From Glacieibacterium sp038210595 (lineage in GTDB: Bacteria; Pseudomonadota; Alphaproteobacteria; Sphingomonadales; Sphingomonadaceae): 22,815 nt of DNA. The first letter of the stretch is position 1. Every line of letters starts with the position of its first letter. Under the pieces are notes generated by a model that was given only the letters and a program-made list of their open reading frames with translations, made no database searches and had not been told where the DNA came from. The stretch is from assembly GCA_038210595.1 (NCBI GenBank), contig JBBQWN010000036.1:1-22815 (forward strand), in the 5' to 3' direction. Positions 6,530 through 13,613 of this stretch are shown here, piece after piece. The translations under genes were made by a program, and so were the position numbers.

Positions 6530-8593
6530 ATGCGGCCCGACCTGCTCAACCCGCTGTTCGTCGAGCTGACCGCGGTCAAGGGCGTCGGCGCGACGCTGGC
6601 GCGCCAGCTCGGGCGGCTGAAGCTGAGCCGCGCCGTCGACCTGATCTTCCACCTGCCGGTGATGGCGATCGACCGGGTCCGGCTCGACGCCCTCGATGCG
6701 ATGTACGTCGACCGGACGGTGACCGTCACCGTGACGCCGATGACCTATGAGGCGGGCGCGCTGCGGCGGCCGTTCAAGGTCAATGCGCGCGACGCGGCCG
6801 GCAACTGGCTGGCGCTCGCCTATTTCGGCGGCGGCGGGGCGTATGCGCAGAAGCTGCTGCCGCTCGGCGAGCCGCGCGTGGTCAGCGGGCGGCTGGAGAC
6901 GTTCGGGTCAACGCTGCAGATCGCCCACCCCGACTATGTCGTCGCCCCCGCCGACGCCGGCACCATCCCGTCGCGTGAGCCGGTCTATGGGCTGACCGAG
7001 GGCGTCACCAACAAGCGCATGGGGGCGCTCGTGACGGCGGCAGTGGCGCGCGCGCCGGAGCTGGCCGAATGGATCGAGCCGAGTGTGCTAGCGAAGCACG
7101 GCTGGACCGGCTGGCGCGCCGCGGTCGCCGAGGCGCACGCGCTGAACGCCGCCGCCCGCGACCGGCTGGCCTATGACGAGCTGCTCGCCAACCAGCTGGC
7201 GCTGCTGCTGGTCCGCGCCGATACACGCCGCAAGCGCGGCCGCGCGCTGGCGGGGACGGGCACGCTGACGGCCAAGCTGCTGGCGGCGCTGCCGTGGCCG
7301 CTGACGGGCGCGCAGCGGCGGGTGGTGGCGGAGATCGGCGGCGACCTGGCGCAGGCCTCGCCGATGCTGCGGCTGCTGCAGGGCGACGTCGGCTCGGGCA
7401 AGACGCTGGTCGCGGCGCTCGCCATGCTGACCGCGGTCGAAAGCGGCGCGCAGGCGGCGCTGCTCGCCCCAACCGAGATCCTGGCGCGGCAGCATCATGC
7501 GACGCTGAGTGCGCTGCTCGCCGGCCTGCCGGTACGCGTCGCGCTGCTCACCGGCCGTGACAAGGGGCGCGCGCGGCAGGCGCTCCTCGACGACCTCGCG
7601 GGCGGCACGATCGACATCCTGATCGGCACCCATGCGATTTTCCAGGAGGCGGTCGCCTACCACGACCTCGGCCTCGTGGTGATCGACGAGCAGCACCGCT
7701 TCGGGGTCAACCAGCGGCTGGCGCTGGCCGGCAAGGCGCGCGCCACGCCGCACCTGCTGGCGATGACCGCGACGCCGATCCCGCGGACGCTGGCGCTGAC
7801 CGCGTACGGCGAAATGGACGTGTCGGCGATCGACGAGCTGCCGCCCGGCCGTACCCCCATCGAGACGCGGGTGACGGCGGTGGAGCGGATCGACGAGGTC
7901 ATCGCCGGGCTCGGCCGCCATCTCGACGCCGGCGGCCAGGCCTACTGGGTCTGCCCGCTGGTCGAGGGCAACGAGCTGGGTGACGAGGCCGCCGCCAAGA
8001 CCCGGGCCGCGCACCTGCGCCAGCGCCTCGGCGAGGACCGCGTCGGCCTGGTCCACGGCCGCATGCCGGGGCCGGAGAAGGACGCGGTGATGGCGGCGTT
8101 CGCGGCCGGCGACGTGCCGCTGCTGGTCGCCACGACGGTCATCGAGGTCGGCGTCGACGTGCCCGCCGCGGCATTGATGATCGTCGAAGCGGCGGAGCGC
8201 TTCGGCCTGGCCCAGCTGCATCAGCTGCGCGGGCGCGTCGGGCGCGGCGCGGCAAAGTCGGTGTGCCTGCTGCTGCGCGGTCCCGACCTGACCGAAACCG
8301 CCACCGCCCGCCTGAAGCTGATGCGCGAGACCAATGACGGGTTCCGCATCGCGGAGGCGGACCTGAAACTGCGCGGCGCCGGCGAGATCCTCGGCACCCG
8401 CCAGTCGGGCGACGAGGTGTTCCGCATCGCCGACCCGGAGCGCATGGCGAAGTTCCTGGCCGTGGCCCGCGACGACGCCCGGCTGCTGCTCGACCGCGAC
8501 GGCGGGCTGGAGGCACCGCGGGGTCAGGCGGCACGGCAGCTGCTGTACCTGTTCGAGCGCGATGCCGCCGTCGGCTTGCTGCGCTCGGGGTGA
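6530..8593 (+). CDS. recG: ATP-dependent DNA helicase RecG
   Basis: RecG is a double-strand DNA translocase that remodels stalled replication forks and branch-migrates recombination intermediates. The 687-residue product has an N-terminal wedge/OB-fold domain starting RPDLLNPLFVELTAVKGVGA, with DLIFHLPVMAIDR after it. Walker A GDVGSGKT is at about residue 285 and the DEQH box (VIDEQHRFGVNQR) near residue 385. The later motifs include AMTATPIPRTLALTAYGEMD, LVHGRMPGPEKDAVM, VATTVIEVGVDVP and QLRGRVGRG. The C-terminal RecG segment has LKLRGAGEILGTRQSG. I prefer ATG 6530 over the in-frame GTG 6506, because the family N-terminus begins at MRPD. The gene is divergent from the MFS gene across 67 bp. 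The Sel1-repeat gene follows after 19 bp. Confidence 0.96.
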   Translation: MRPDLLNPLFVELTAVKGVGATLARQLGRLKLSRAVDLIFHLPVMAIDRVRLDALDAMYVDRTVTVTVTPMTYEAGALRRPFKVNARDAAGNWLALAYFGGGGAYAQKLLPLGEPRVVSGRLETFGSTLQIAHPDYVVAPADAGTIPSREPVYGLTEGVTNKRMGALVTAAVARAPELAEWIEPSVLAKHGWTGWRAAVAEAHALNAAARDRLAYDELLANQLALLLVRADTRRKRGRALAGTGTLTAKLLAALPWPLTGAQRRVVAEIGGDLAQASPMLRLLQGDVGSGKTLVAALAMLTAVESGAQAALLAPTEILARQHHATLSALLAGLPVRVALLTGRDKGRARQALLDDLAGGTIDILIGTHAIFQEAVAYHDLGLVVIDEQHRFGVNQRLALAGKARATPHLLAMTATPIPRTLALTAYGEMDVSAIDELPPGRTPIETRVTAVERIDEVIAGLGRHLDAGGQAYWVCPLVEGNELGDEAAAKTRAAHLRQRLGEDRVGLVHGRMPGPEKDAVMAAFAAGDVPLLVATTVIEVGVDVPAAALMIVEAAERFGLAQLHQLRGRVGRGAAKSVCLLLRGPDLTETATARLKLMRETNDGFRIAEADLKLRGAGEILGTRQSGDEVFRIADPERMAKFLAVARDDARLLLDRDGGLEAPRGQAARQLLYLFERDAAVGLLRSG

Positions 8594-8612
8594 GGGCCTA
8601 ATCGGACCCCCG

Positions 8613-9113
8613 ATGTTGCGTATCCTGATCCTGCTGCTGCTTGCCGGCCCCGCGCTGGCCGCGCCGCCGCGCTGGGCGATGCCGGTGCTGCAGGCTGGGA
8701 TGGCGGCGCACGCCCGCGGCGACTTCGTCACGGCCCGCCGCGATTTCGGCCGGCTGGCGGCGCAGGGTTCGGCGATTGCCGAGACGATGCTCGGGCAGAT
8801 GGCGGCGGCGGGCAATGGCCAGGTGGCGGACCCGGCCAGCGCCGCGACGTGGTGGCTGCGTGCCGCCAACCGGGGCTATGCGCCGGCCCAGCTGGCGCTG
8901 GCGCAGGCTTTCGCGCGCGGCGAGGGCGTCGCCAAGGATGCCGGCGCGGCCTGGGTCTGGGCGCGGCTCGCCTCCACCCACGGAGACGGGCCGACGGCGG
9001 TGCGCGCGCGGGCGCTGGCGGGCGCGCTGCAGCCGGGACTCGACGCCGCGACGCTGACCAAACTTGAAAAGCGCCGCCTCGCGTGGCGGCCGTGGGCGAC
9101 GCTGCCGGGTTAG
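8613..9113 (+). CDS. secreted Sel1-like repeat protein
   Basis: The 166-residue product begins with a signal peptide (MLRILILLLLAGPALAAPPR, cleavage after ALA). It then carries helical Sel1/TPR-like repeats. The clearest are AETMLGQMAAAGNGQVADPA followed by SAATWWLRAANRGY, and APAQLALAQAFARGEGVAKD followed by AGAAWVWARLAS. Such repeats form alpha-solenoids used for protein-protein contacts, here probably in the periplasm; the partner is unknown. I chose ATG 8613 over an upstream ATG at 8562, because the latter overlaps the end of recG and places 17 unrelated residues before the signal peptide. The gene follows recG by 19 bp and may be co-transcribed. Its stop TAG (9111-9113) overlaps the stop of the convergent glycosylase gene in TTAG. 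Confidence 0.85.
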   Translation: MLRILILLLLAGPALAAPPRWAMPVLQAGMAAHARGDFVTARRDFGRLAAQGSAIAETMLGQMAAAGNGQVADPASAATWWLRAANRGYAPAQLALAQAFARGEGVAKDAGAAWVWARLASTHGDGPTAVRARALAGALQPGLDAATLTKLEKRRLAWRPWATLPG

Positions 9114-9592
9114 AGATAGTGCCGCAGCGCCAGCCACCGCTCGCGCTTCACCGCGAGCGGCATGGCGGCGTGGGCGGCGCTGCTCGACGGCAGGTCGATC
9201 ATCGCGACGGTCGCGCCCGTCAGTTGCGCGCGGCCGACCCTGGCGGACGTGCCGCCATTGAAGGCGACGGCGCGCAGGTCGGGCAGGCTGGCGACCAGCG
9301 CGGCGAGGTCGTTTGCGCGGGCGTCGCGAATGGCGGCGTCGAGGCTGCCGTCGCGGCGCGCGGTGGCGACCGAGTCCCACAGGCCGATGCCGGCGTCGCG
9401 CACGGCCGCCAGCCGGTCGCCGTAGGCGAGGCTGCGCAGATCGCGGTCGATCACCCAGCCCGTCAGGTCCCAGAAGCGGTTGCTGGGATGGGCGTAATAT
9501 TGGCGCTCCGCCAGCGAGCGATCGCCCGGCAGCGAGCCGAGGATCAGGACGCGGGTACGCGCGTCGGCGACCGCGCCGAACGACGCCTTCAC
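9110..9592 (-). CDS. DNA-deoxyinosine / uracil-DNA glycosylase superfamily protein (family-6-like)
   Basis: The 160-residue product is predicted to excise deaminated bases, most likely hypoxanthine, from DNA. It shows motif A as VLILGSLPGDRSLAERQYYA followed by HPSNRFWDLTG, then DAGIGLWDSVATARRDGSLD. The central AVAFNGGTSAR and motif B as DLPSSSAAHAAM complete the pattern. The QYYAHP-x-N-x-FW block is the signature I associate with the hypoxanthine-DNA-glycosylase branch of the uracil-DNA-glycosylase superfamily, with the Asn of HPSN the probable catalytic residue. The start is GTG 9592, whose last two bases begin the tyrS stop (GTGA), so it is coupled to tyrS and transcribed after it. The length is typical. 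Substrate choice among hypoxanthine, uracil and mispaired thymine cannot be told from sequence alone. Confidence 0.88.
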   Translation of the reverse strand: MKASFGAVADARTRVLILGSLPGDRSLAERQYYAHPSNRFWDLTGWVIDRDLRSLAYGDRLAAVRDAGIGLWDSVATARRDGSLDAAIRDARANDLAALVASLPDLRAVAFNGGTSARVGRAQLTGATVAMIDLPSSSAAHAAMPLAVKRERWLALRHYL

Positions 9593-10797
9593 GCGCGCGT
9601 CAGCACCCCGTGGCGCTTCTTGCCCGCCGAGATGCGCGCACCGGGTCGCGCCACCGCATCCTCGCCGACGCTCTCCCCATCGATGCGGGCGCCGCCGCCC
9701 GCCACCAGCCGCCGCGCCTCGCCCTTCGACGCCGCGAAGCCGAGGCCGACCAGCGCATCGAGGATCGAGACCTCGCCTGCAATCGCGAAACTGGGCAGGT
9801 CGTCGCCAGCGCCACCGCTGGCAAAGGTCGCGTCTGCCGTCGCCGCCGCGGCTGCGGCCGCCGCGTCGCCCCGGCACAGCGCGGTCGCGGCGTTGGCCAG
9901 CGCGACCTTCGCCGCATTGATCTCCGCACCCTCCAGCGCCTCCAGCCGGGCGATTTCGTCGAGCGGCAGGTCCGTGAAGAGCTTCAGGAACTTGCCGACG
10001 TCGGCATCGTGCGTGTTGCGCCAGAACTGCCAATAGTCCCAGGTCGGCAGCGCGTCCTCGTGCAGCCACACCGCGCCGCTCGCGGTCTTGCCCATCTTGG
10101 CGCCATCGGCGTTGGTGATCAGCGGCGTCGTCAGGCCGAAGGCGGCGCGCGCGTCGACGCGGCGGATCAGGTCGGTGCCGTTGACGATGTTCCCCCACTG
10201 GTCGCTGCCGCCCATCTGCAGCGTGCAGTCCGCGCGCCGCGACAGTTCGAGGAAGTCGTACGCCTGCAGGATCATGTAGTTGAATTCGAGGAAGCTGAGC
10301 GGCTGTTCGCGGTCCAGCCGCAGCTTGACGCTGTCGAAGGTCAGCATGCGGTTGACGCTGAAATGCCGCCCGATGTCGCGCAGGAACGGGATATAGGCGA
10401 GGCCCGACAGCCACTCGTCGTTGTCGACCATGATCGCGGCGTTCGGGCCATCGAACGACAAGAAGCGCTCGAAGATGCGGCGGATGCTGGCCTTGTTCGC
10501 CCCGATGCGCGCGTCGTCGAGCAGCTGCCGCGCATCGTCCTTGCCGCTCGGGTCGCCGACCTTCGTGGTGCCGCCGCCCATCAGCACGATGGGCCGGTGG
10601 CCCGTCCGCTGCAGATGGCGCAGCATCATGATCGACACGAGGCTGCCGATGTGCAGGCTCGGCGCGGTGCAGTCGTAGCCGACATAGGCGGTTATCGCGC
10701 CCGCCGACGCCGCGGCATCGAGCGCCGCCGCATCGGTGATCTGGTGGATGAAGCCGCGCTCGTCTAGCACGCGCAGGAAATCGGATTTGTAGGTCAT
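9589..10797 (-). CDS. tyrS: tyrosyl-tRNA synthetase
   Basis: This enzyme charges tRNA(Tyr) with tyrosine in the cytoplasm. The 402-residue product is a class I synthetase of the bacterial TyrRS type. It has YVGYDCTAPSLHIGSL with the HIGH-equivalent HIGS at residues 49-52. The tyrosine-pocket segment NYMILQAYDFLEL is followed by CTLQMGGSDQWGNI. The KMSKS-equivalent is KMGKTASG at 234-241. A C-terminal S4 RNA-binding domain covers roughly residues 335-402 (DALVGLGFAASKGEARRLV). An Ala-run (GDAAAAAAAATADA) links the catalytic and S4 parts. Start ATG 10797 is fixed by the family N-terminus. The gene is divergent from anmK, and the pair is common in proteobacteria. Its stop overlaps the glycosylase start. 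Confidence 0.97.
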   Translation of the reverse strand: MTYKSDFLRVLDERGFIHQITDAAALDAAASAGAITAYVGYDCTAPSLHIGSLVSIMMLRHLQRTGHRPIVLMGGGTTKVGDPSGKDDARQLLDDARIGANKASIRRIFERFLSFDGPNAAIMVDNDEWLSGLAYIPFLRDIGRHFSVNRMLTFDSVKLRLDREQPLSFLEFNYMILQAYDFLELSRRADCTLQMGGSDQWGNIVNGTDLIRRVDARAAFGLTTPLITNADGAKMGKTASGAVWLHEDALPTWDYWQFWRNTHDADVGKFLKLFTDLPLDEIARLEALEGAEINAAKVALANAATALCRGDAAAAAAAATADATFASGGAGDDLPSFAIAGEVSILDALVGLGFAASKGEARRLVAGGGARIDGESVGEDAVARPGARISAGKKRHGVLTRA

Positions 10798-10805
10798 GGC
10801 GGAGG

Positions 10806-10814
10806 GTGCCTAGC
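10806..10814 (-). promoter_or_regulatory. GCTAGGCAC start-proximal motif, putative -10 region of tyrS
   Basis: On the minus strand, GCTAGGCAC is followed by eight bases (CCTCCGCC) and the tyrS ATG at 10797. The same nonamer precedes recG. It also covers a possible GTG start and abuts an ATG of the divergent anmK gene. Confidence 0.35.
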
Positions 10815-10838
10815 ATGGTGGCGGCAAGCGAGGGAACC

Positions 10839-11921
10839 ATGCTGGCAGTCGGCCTGATGTCGGGCACGTCGATGGACGGCATCGACGCCGCGCTGATCGA
10901 GACCGACGGCGAAGGCGTCAACCGGCGCATCGGCTTCCATTTCGCCCCTTATGACGACGCGACCCGCGAGCGGTTGCGGGCGGCATGCGCGCGGGCGGCG
11001 GCCATGGACCGCCCGGGCCCGGACCCGCTGATCGACGCGGCCGCCCACGACCTGACGCTGGCCCATGTCGAAGCGGTGCGCGCGCTGCTGGCGGCGACCG
11101 CGACCGATGCAGCGGCGGTCGGCGTCGCCGGCTTCCACGGCCAGACCATCGCGCACCGCCCCGAACGCGGCTGGACCTGGCAGATCGGCGACGGCGCGCT
11201 GCTGGCGCAGGCGACCGGCATCCGCGTCGTGAGCGACTTCCGCTCCGCCGACGTCGCCGCGGGTGGTCAGGGCGCACCGCTCGCGCCGGGCTATCACCGC
11301 GCGCTGGCGGGCGGGCTGGAGCGGCCGCTCGGCGTGCTCAACCTCGGCGGCGTCGGCAATCTCACGTGGTTCGGGGCGGACGACTGGCTCAGCTTCGACA
11401 CCGGCCCCGGCAATGCACTGATCGACGACTGGGTGCGCAGCCAGACGGGCGCGACCCACGACGCGGGCGGCGCGCTGGCGGCGGGCGGCACCGTCCACGC
11501 CGACGTGCTCGACACCTTGCTCGACAATCCGTGGTTCGACCTCGCCCCGCCCAAGTCACTCGACCGCGATGCGTGGGACATGCAGGCGGTGCGCGGGCTC
11601 AGCCCCGCGGACGGGGCCGCGACGCTGACCGCCTTCACCGCCGCGACCGTGGCGCTGGCGCTGGGTCAAGTGCCCGCGGCACCGCTCCGCCTGCTCGTCA
11701 CCGGCGGCGGCCGCCACAACCCGACTCTGATGCGAATGCTTGAGCAGCGCACCGGCGTGACGTGCGAGCCGGTCGAGGCAGTCGGCTGGCAGGGCGACGA
11801 GCTGGAGGCGCAGGCGTTCGCGTGGATGGCGGTGCGGTCGCTCGCCGGCAAACCGATCAGCTGGCCCGAAACGACGGGGGTGCGGGTGCCCTCAAGCGGC
11901 GGCGTGGTGCACGACGCCTGA
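10839..11921 (+). CDS. anmK: anhydro-N-acetylmuramic acid kinase
   Basis: AnmK opens and phosphorylates 1,6-anhydro-N-acetylmuramic acid to MurNAc-6-phosphate in cell-wall recycling, in the cytoplasm. The product (360 residues from this start) begins MLAVGLMSGTSMDGIDAALI, the ATP-binding signature of the family. It continues with VGVAGFHGQTIAHRP, RVVSDFRSADVAAGGQGAPL, GVLNLGGVGNLTWFG, FDTGPGNALIDDW and LLVTGGGRHNPTLM. I chose ATG 10839 (GAGG five bases upstream), because the family motif starts there. ATG 10815 and GTG 10806 are in-frame alternatives, and 10815 also has a GGAGGG about 8 bases upstream. The gene is divergent from tyrS. Its last 30 bp overlap the 3' end of the convergent acyltransferase gene. 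Confidence 0.93.
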   Translation: MLAVGLMSGTSMDGIDAALIETDGEGVNRRIGFHFAPYDDATRERLRAACARAAAMDRPGPDPLIDAAAHDLTLAHVEAVRALLAATATDAAAVGVAGFHGQTIAHRPERGWTWQIGDGALLAQATGIRVVSDFRSADVAAGGQGAPLAPGYHRALAGGLERPLGVLNLGGVGNLTWFGADDWLSFDTGPGNALIDDWVRSQTGATHDAGGALAAGGTVHADVLDTLLDNPWFDLAPPKSLDRDAWDMQAVRGLSPADGAATLTAFTAATVALALGQVPAAPLRLLVTGGGRHNPTLMRMLEQRTGVTCEPVEAVGWQGDELEAQAFAWMAVRSLAGKPISWPETTGVRVPSSGGVVHDA

Positions 11922-12920
11922 GGCCGGCCGGCGCAGCGCCCGCTGGATCGGCATCTCCAGCCAGAGCCACGCCAGCAGCCCGGCGGCAACGGCGAACGCG
12001 CAATAAACTGGCGCGCGCGCCACGACCGGCCAGTGAAAGGCGAAGCGGCTGGCCAGCGCAAACCCGAACGTCTGGAACAAATAGATCGAGTAGGACGCCT
12101 CGCCCAGCACGCGCAGGCGCGGCCAGCGCGGCACGCCGCCGGCGCGTTCCAGCGCGACCGCGCCGAACACGATGGTCGGCACCGCCACCGCCATGGTCAG
12201 CCACGACACGACCCCGAGCGACTGTTCATTGACCGTGACGAGCACGAACACGGCAAAGGCGGCAACCAGGATGACCCCGGCAGTCGCGCGTGCCGGCTGC
12301 CAGCGCGCCGCCACCCATGCCGCCACCGCGCCGCCCAGAAATTCGAGGCAGATCGGATCGGTATAGGTTTCGGCGGCTGGCCCGGCCGTCACCACACTGG
12401 CCACCCCGAGTGCGACCAGCCCGGCGAGGACCGCCGCCAGCACCGGCAGCCTGAGGCGCGCCGGCAGCCACAGGCACAGCGCGAACACCGCGTAGAAGAA
12501 CATCTCGTACTGCAACGTCCAGCCCTGGTAGAGCACCGGGTAGACGCCGCCGCCGATGCCCGCGTGCGGCACGAACAGCAGCGACGCCGCAACCCGCCAC
12601 GGGTCCGCTGAGGCCTGCCAGAAGAACCCGGGCACGACCCAGATCGACGCCACGGCGCCCAGCGTCGCGATCCAGTAGAGCGGTACGATGCGCCGGATCC
12701 GGTCGGCGGCGAACGTCGCGGGCGTCACCCGCCGCTCCGCCGTCACGGTCCACATCAGATAGCCGCTGATTGCGAAGAACAGGTGGATGCCCGACGCCGC
12801 GAACTCATGCGCGACGCCCGAGCCGTCGAGCGCATGAAAGGCGACGATGCCGAGCGCGGCGACGGCGCGGAGATACTGCAGCGACCACAGGATCGGCGGC
12901 CGGGGCGATGCCGCGCTCAG
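11892..12920 (-). CDS. acyltransferase-3 family membrane protein (OafA/YrhL-like), apparent CTG start
   Basis: The product (about 342 residues) is an inner-membrane enzyme expected to transfer acyl, often acetyl, groups to a sugar or lipid at the envelope. The family opening is clear: LWSLQYLRAVAALGIVAFHA with its conserved His, then IHLFFAISGYLMW. The RRIVPLYWIATL loop and about ten hydrophobic segments follow, ending LEASYSIYLFQTF-like (GEASYSIYLFQTFGF) and LWLEMPIQRALRR. No ATG, GTG or TTG lies in frame between deep inside the upstream hydrolase gene and the first helix. The CTG at 12920-12918 overlaps the hydrolase TGA as CTGA, just where an ATGA overlap would be expected, so I take CTG as start. 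The acceptor substrate is unknown. The 3' end overlaps anmK by 30 bp. Confidence 0.85.
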   Translation of the reverse strand: MSAASPRPPILWSLQYLRAVAALGIVAFHALDGSGVAHEFAASGIHLFFAISGYLMWTVTAERRVTPATFAADRIRRIVPLYWIATLGAVASIWVVPGFFWQASADPWRVAASLLFVPHAGIGGGVYPVLYQGWTLQYEMFFYAVFALCLWLPARLRLPVLAAVLAGLVALGVASVVTAGPAAETYTDPICLEFLGGAVAAWVAARWQPARATAGVILVAAFAVFVLVTVNEQSLGVVSWLTMAVAVPTIVFGAVALERAGGVPRWPRLRVLGEASYSIYLFQTFGFALASRFAFHWPVVARAPVYCAFAVAAGLLAWLWLEMPIQRALRRPASGVVHHAAA

Positions 12921-13552
12921 ACGCCCCGCTTGTCGAGATAGGCGTCGACGACCGCCATCAGCTCGGTCATCTCGTGCTCGAAGAAGTGGTTCGCGTGCGG
13001 GATCGTCTCGTGATCGATGGTGATGTGGCGCTGGGTTTTCAGCTTGTCGACGAGCTTCTGCACACTCGCGCCCGTGACGATCTCGTCCTCCGCGGCATCG
13101 ATGATGATGCCCGACGACGGGCACGGCGCGAGGAAGGTGAAGTCGAAACTGTTCGCCGGCGGCGCGATCGAGATGAAGCCCTTCACCTCCGGGCGGCGCA
13201 TCAGCAGCTGCATGCCGATCCACGCGCCGAACGAAAAGCCGCCGACCCAGGTCTGCGACGCCTCGTGGTTGAACTGCTGCATCCAGTCGAGCGCCGACGC
13301 GGCGTCCGACAGCTCGCCGATGCCGTTGTCGAACACGCCCTGGCTGCGCCCGACACCGCGGAAGTTGAAGCGCAGCGTCGCAAAGCCGCGCTTCACGAAG
13401 GTGTTGTACAGCGCGATGACGATGGGGTGGTTCATCGTGCCCTGCTGCGGGTGCGGCTGGAGCAGGATGGCGACCGGCGCGCGCGGCCGCGGCCCGGGCT
13501 GGTAACGGCCTTCGAGGCGGCCCTCGGGGCCGGCAAAAATAACGTCGGGCAT
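12917..13552 (-). CDS. alpha/beta hydrolase (dienelactone-hydrolase-like / YpfH-type)
   Basis: The 211-residue cytoplasmic protein has a compact alpha/beta-hydrolase fold. The strand-loop VAILLQPHPQQGTMNHPIV contains the HPxxGTM pattern seen in this small alpha/beta-hydrolase group. RGFATLRFNFRGVGRSQGVF follows. The nucleophile elbow is GGFSFGAW (G-x-S-x-G). A probable acid is in IDAAEDEIV and the probable catalytic His in IPHANHFFEHEM. All triad residues are present, so it is likely active, but the substrate (ester, lactone or thioester) is unknown. Start ATG 13552 has no strong Shine-Dalgarno. The stop overlaps the CTG start of the acyltransferase, making a two-gene unit. It is divergent from the cysteine desulfurase gene, with an imperfect AATTTCCGGGAATT palindrome in the gap. 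Confidence 0.9.
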   Translation of the reverse strand: MPDVIFAGPEGRLEGRYQPGPRPRAPVAILLQPHPQQGTMNHPIVIALYNTFVKRGFATLRFNFRGVGRSQGVFDNGIGELSDAASALDWMQQFNHEASQTWVGGFSFGAWIGMQLLMRRPEVKGFISIAPPANSFDFTFLAPCPSSGIIIDAAEDEIVTGASVQKLVDKLKTQRHITIDHETIPHANHFFEHEMTELMAVVDAYLDKRGV

Positions 13553-13554
13553 GG

Positions 13555-13597
13555 AATTTCCGGGAATTGCTGAAAGGACGGGTTACCGTTCTATATA
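13555..13597 (+). promoter_or_regulatory. possible promoter/operator region upstream of the cysteine desulfurase
   Basis: The 61-bp divergent gap contains an imperfect palindrome AATTTCCGGGAATT (13555-13568, six of seven pairs matching). This is followed by TTGCTG (13567-13572) and TATATA (13592-13597), spaced 19 bases, which is somewhat long for a sigma-70 promoter. The palindrome overlaps the -35-like hexamer. Evidence is pattern-only. Confidence 0.3.
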
Positions 13598-13613
13598 GGC
13601 GCTAACAGCGATC

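Noticed and set aside
6463..6729. Upstream extension of the MFS frame to the ATG at 6729
   Set aside because: It would run 200 bp into recG on the other strand. It adds 89 Arg/Ser-rich residues unlike any MFS N-terminus and ignores the strong Shine-Dalgarno at 6469-6478.
7088..8869. 593-codon open frame on the minus strand opposite recG
   Set aside because: Shadow of recG and the Sel1 gene; no signal peptide, domain or ribosome site.
9602..10036. Ala-rich repetitive stretch in tyrS (around 9840-9880) as a possible simple repeat or recombination site
   Set aside because: It is an in-frame GCC/GCG alanine linker between the catalytic and S4 domains, which is common in GC-rich TyrRS genes.
12921..13223. 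Upstream extension of the acyltransferase frame to 13223
   Set aside because: It lies wholly in the hydrolase gene in another frame and adds His/Arg-rich residues without family similarity.
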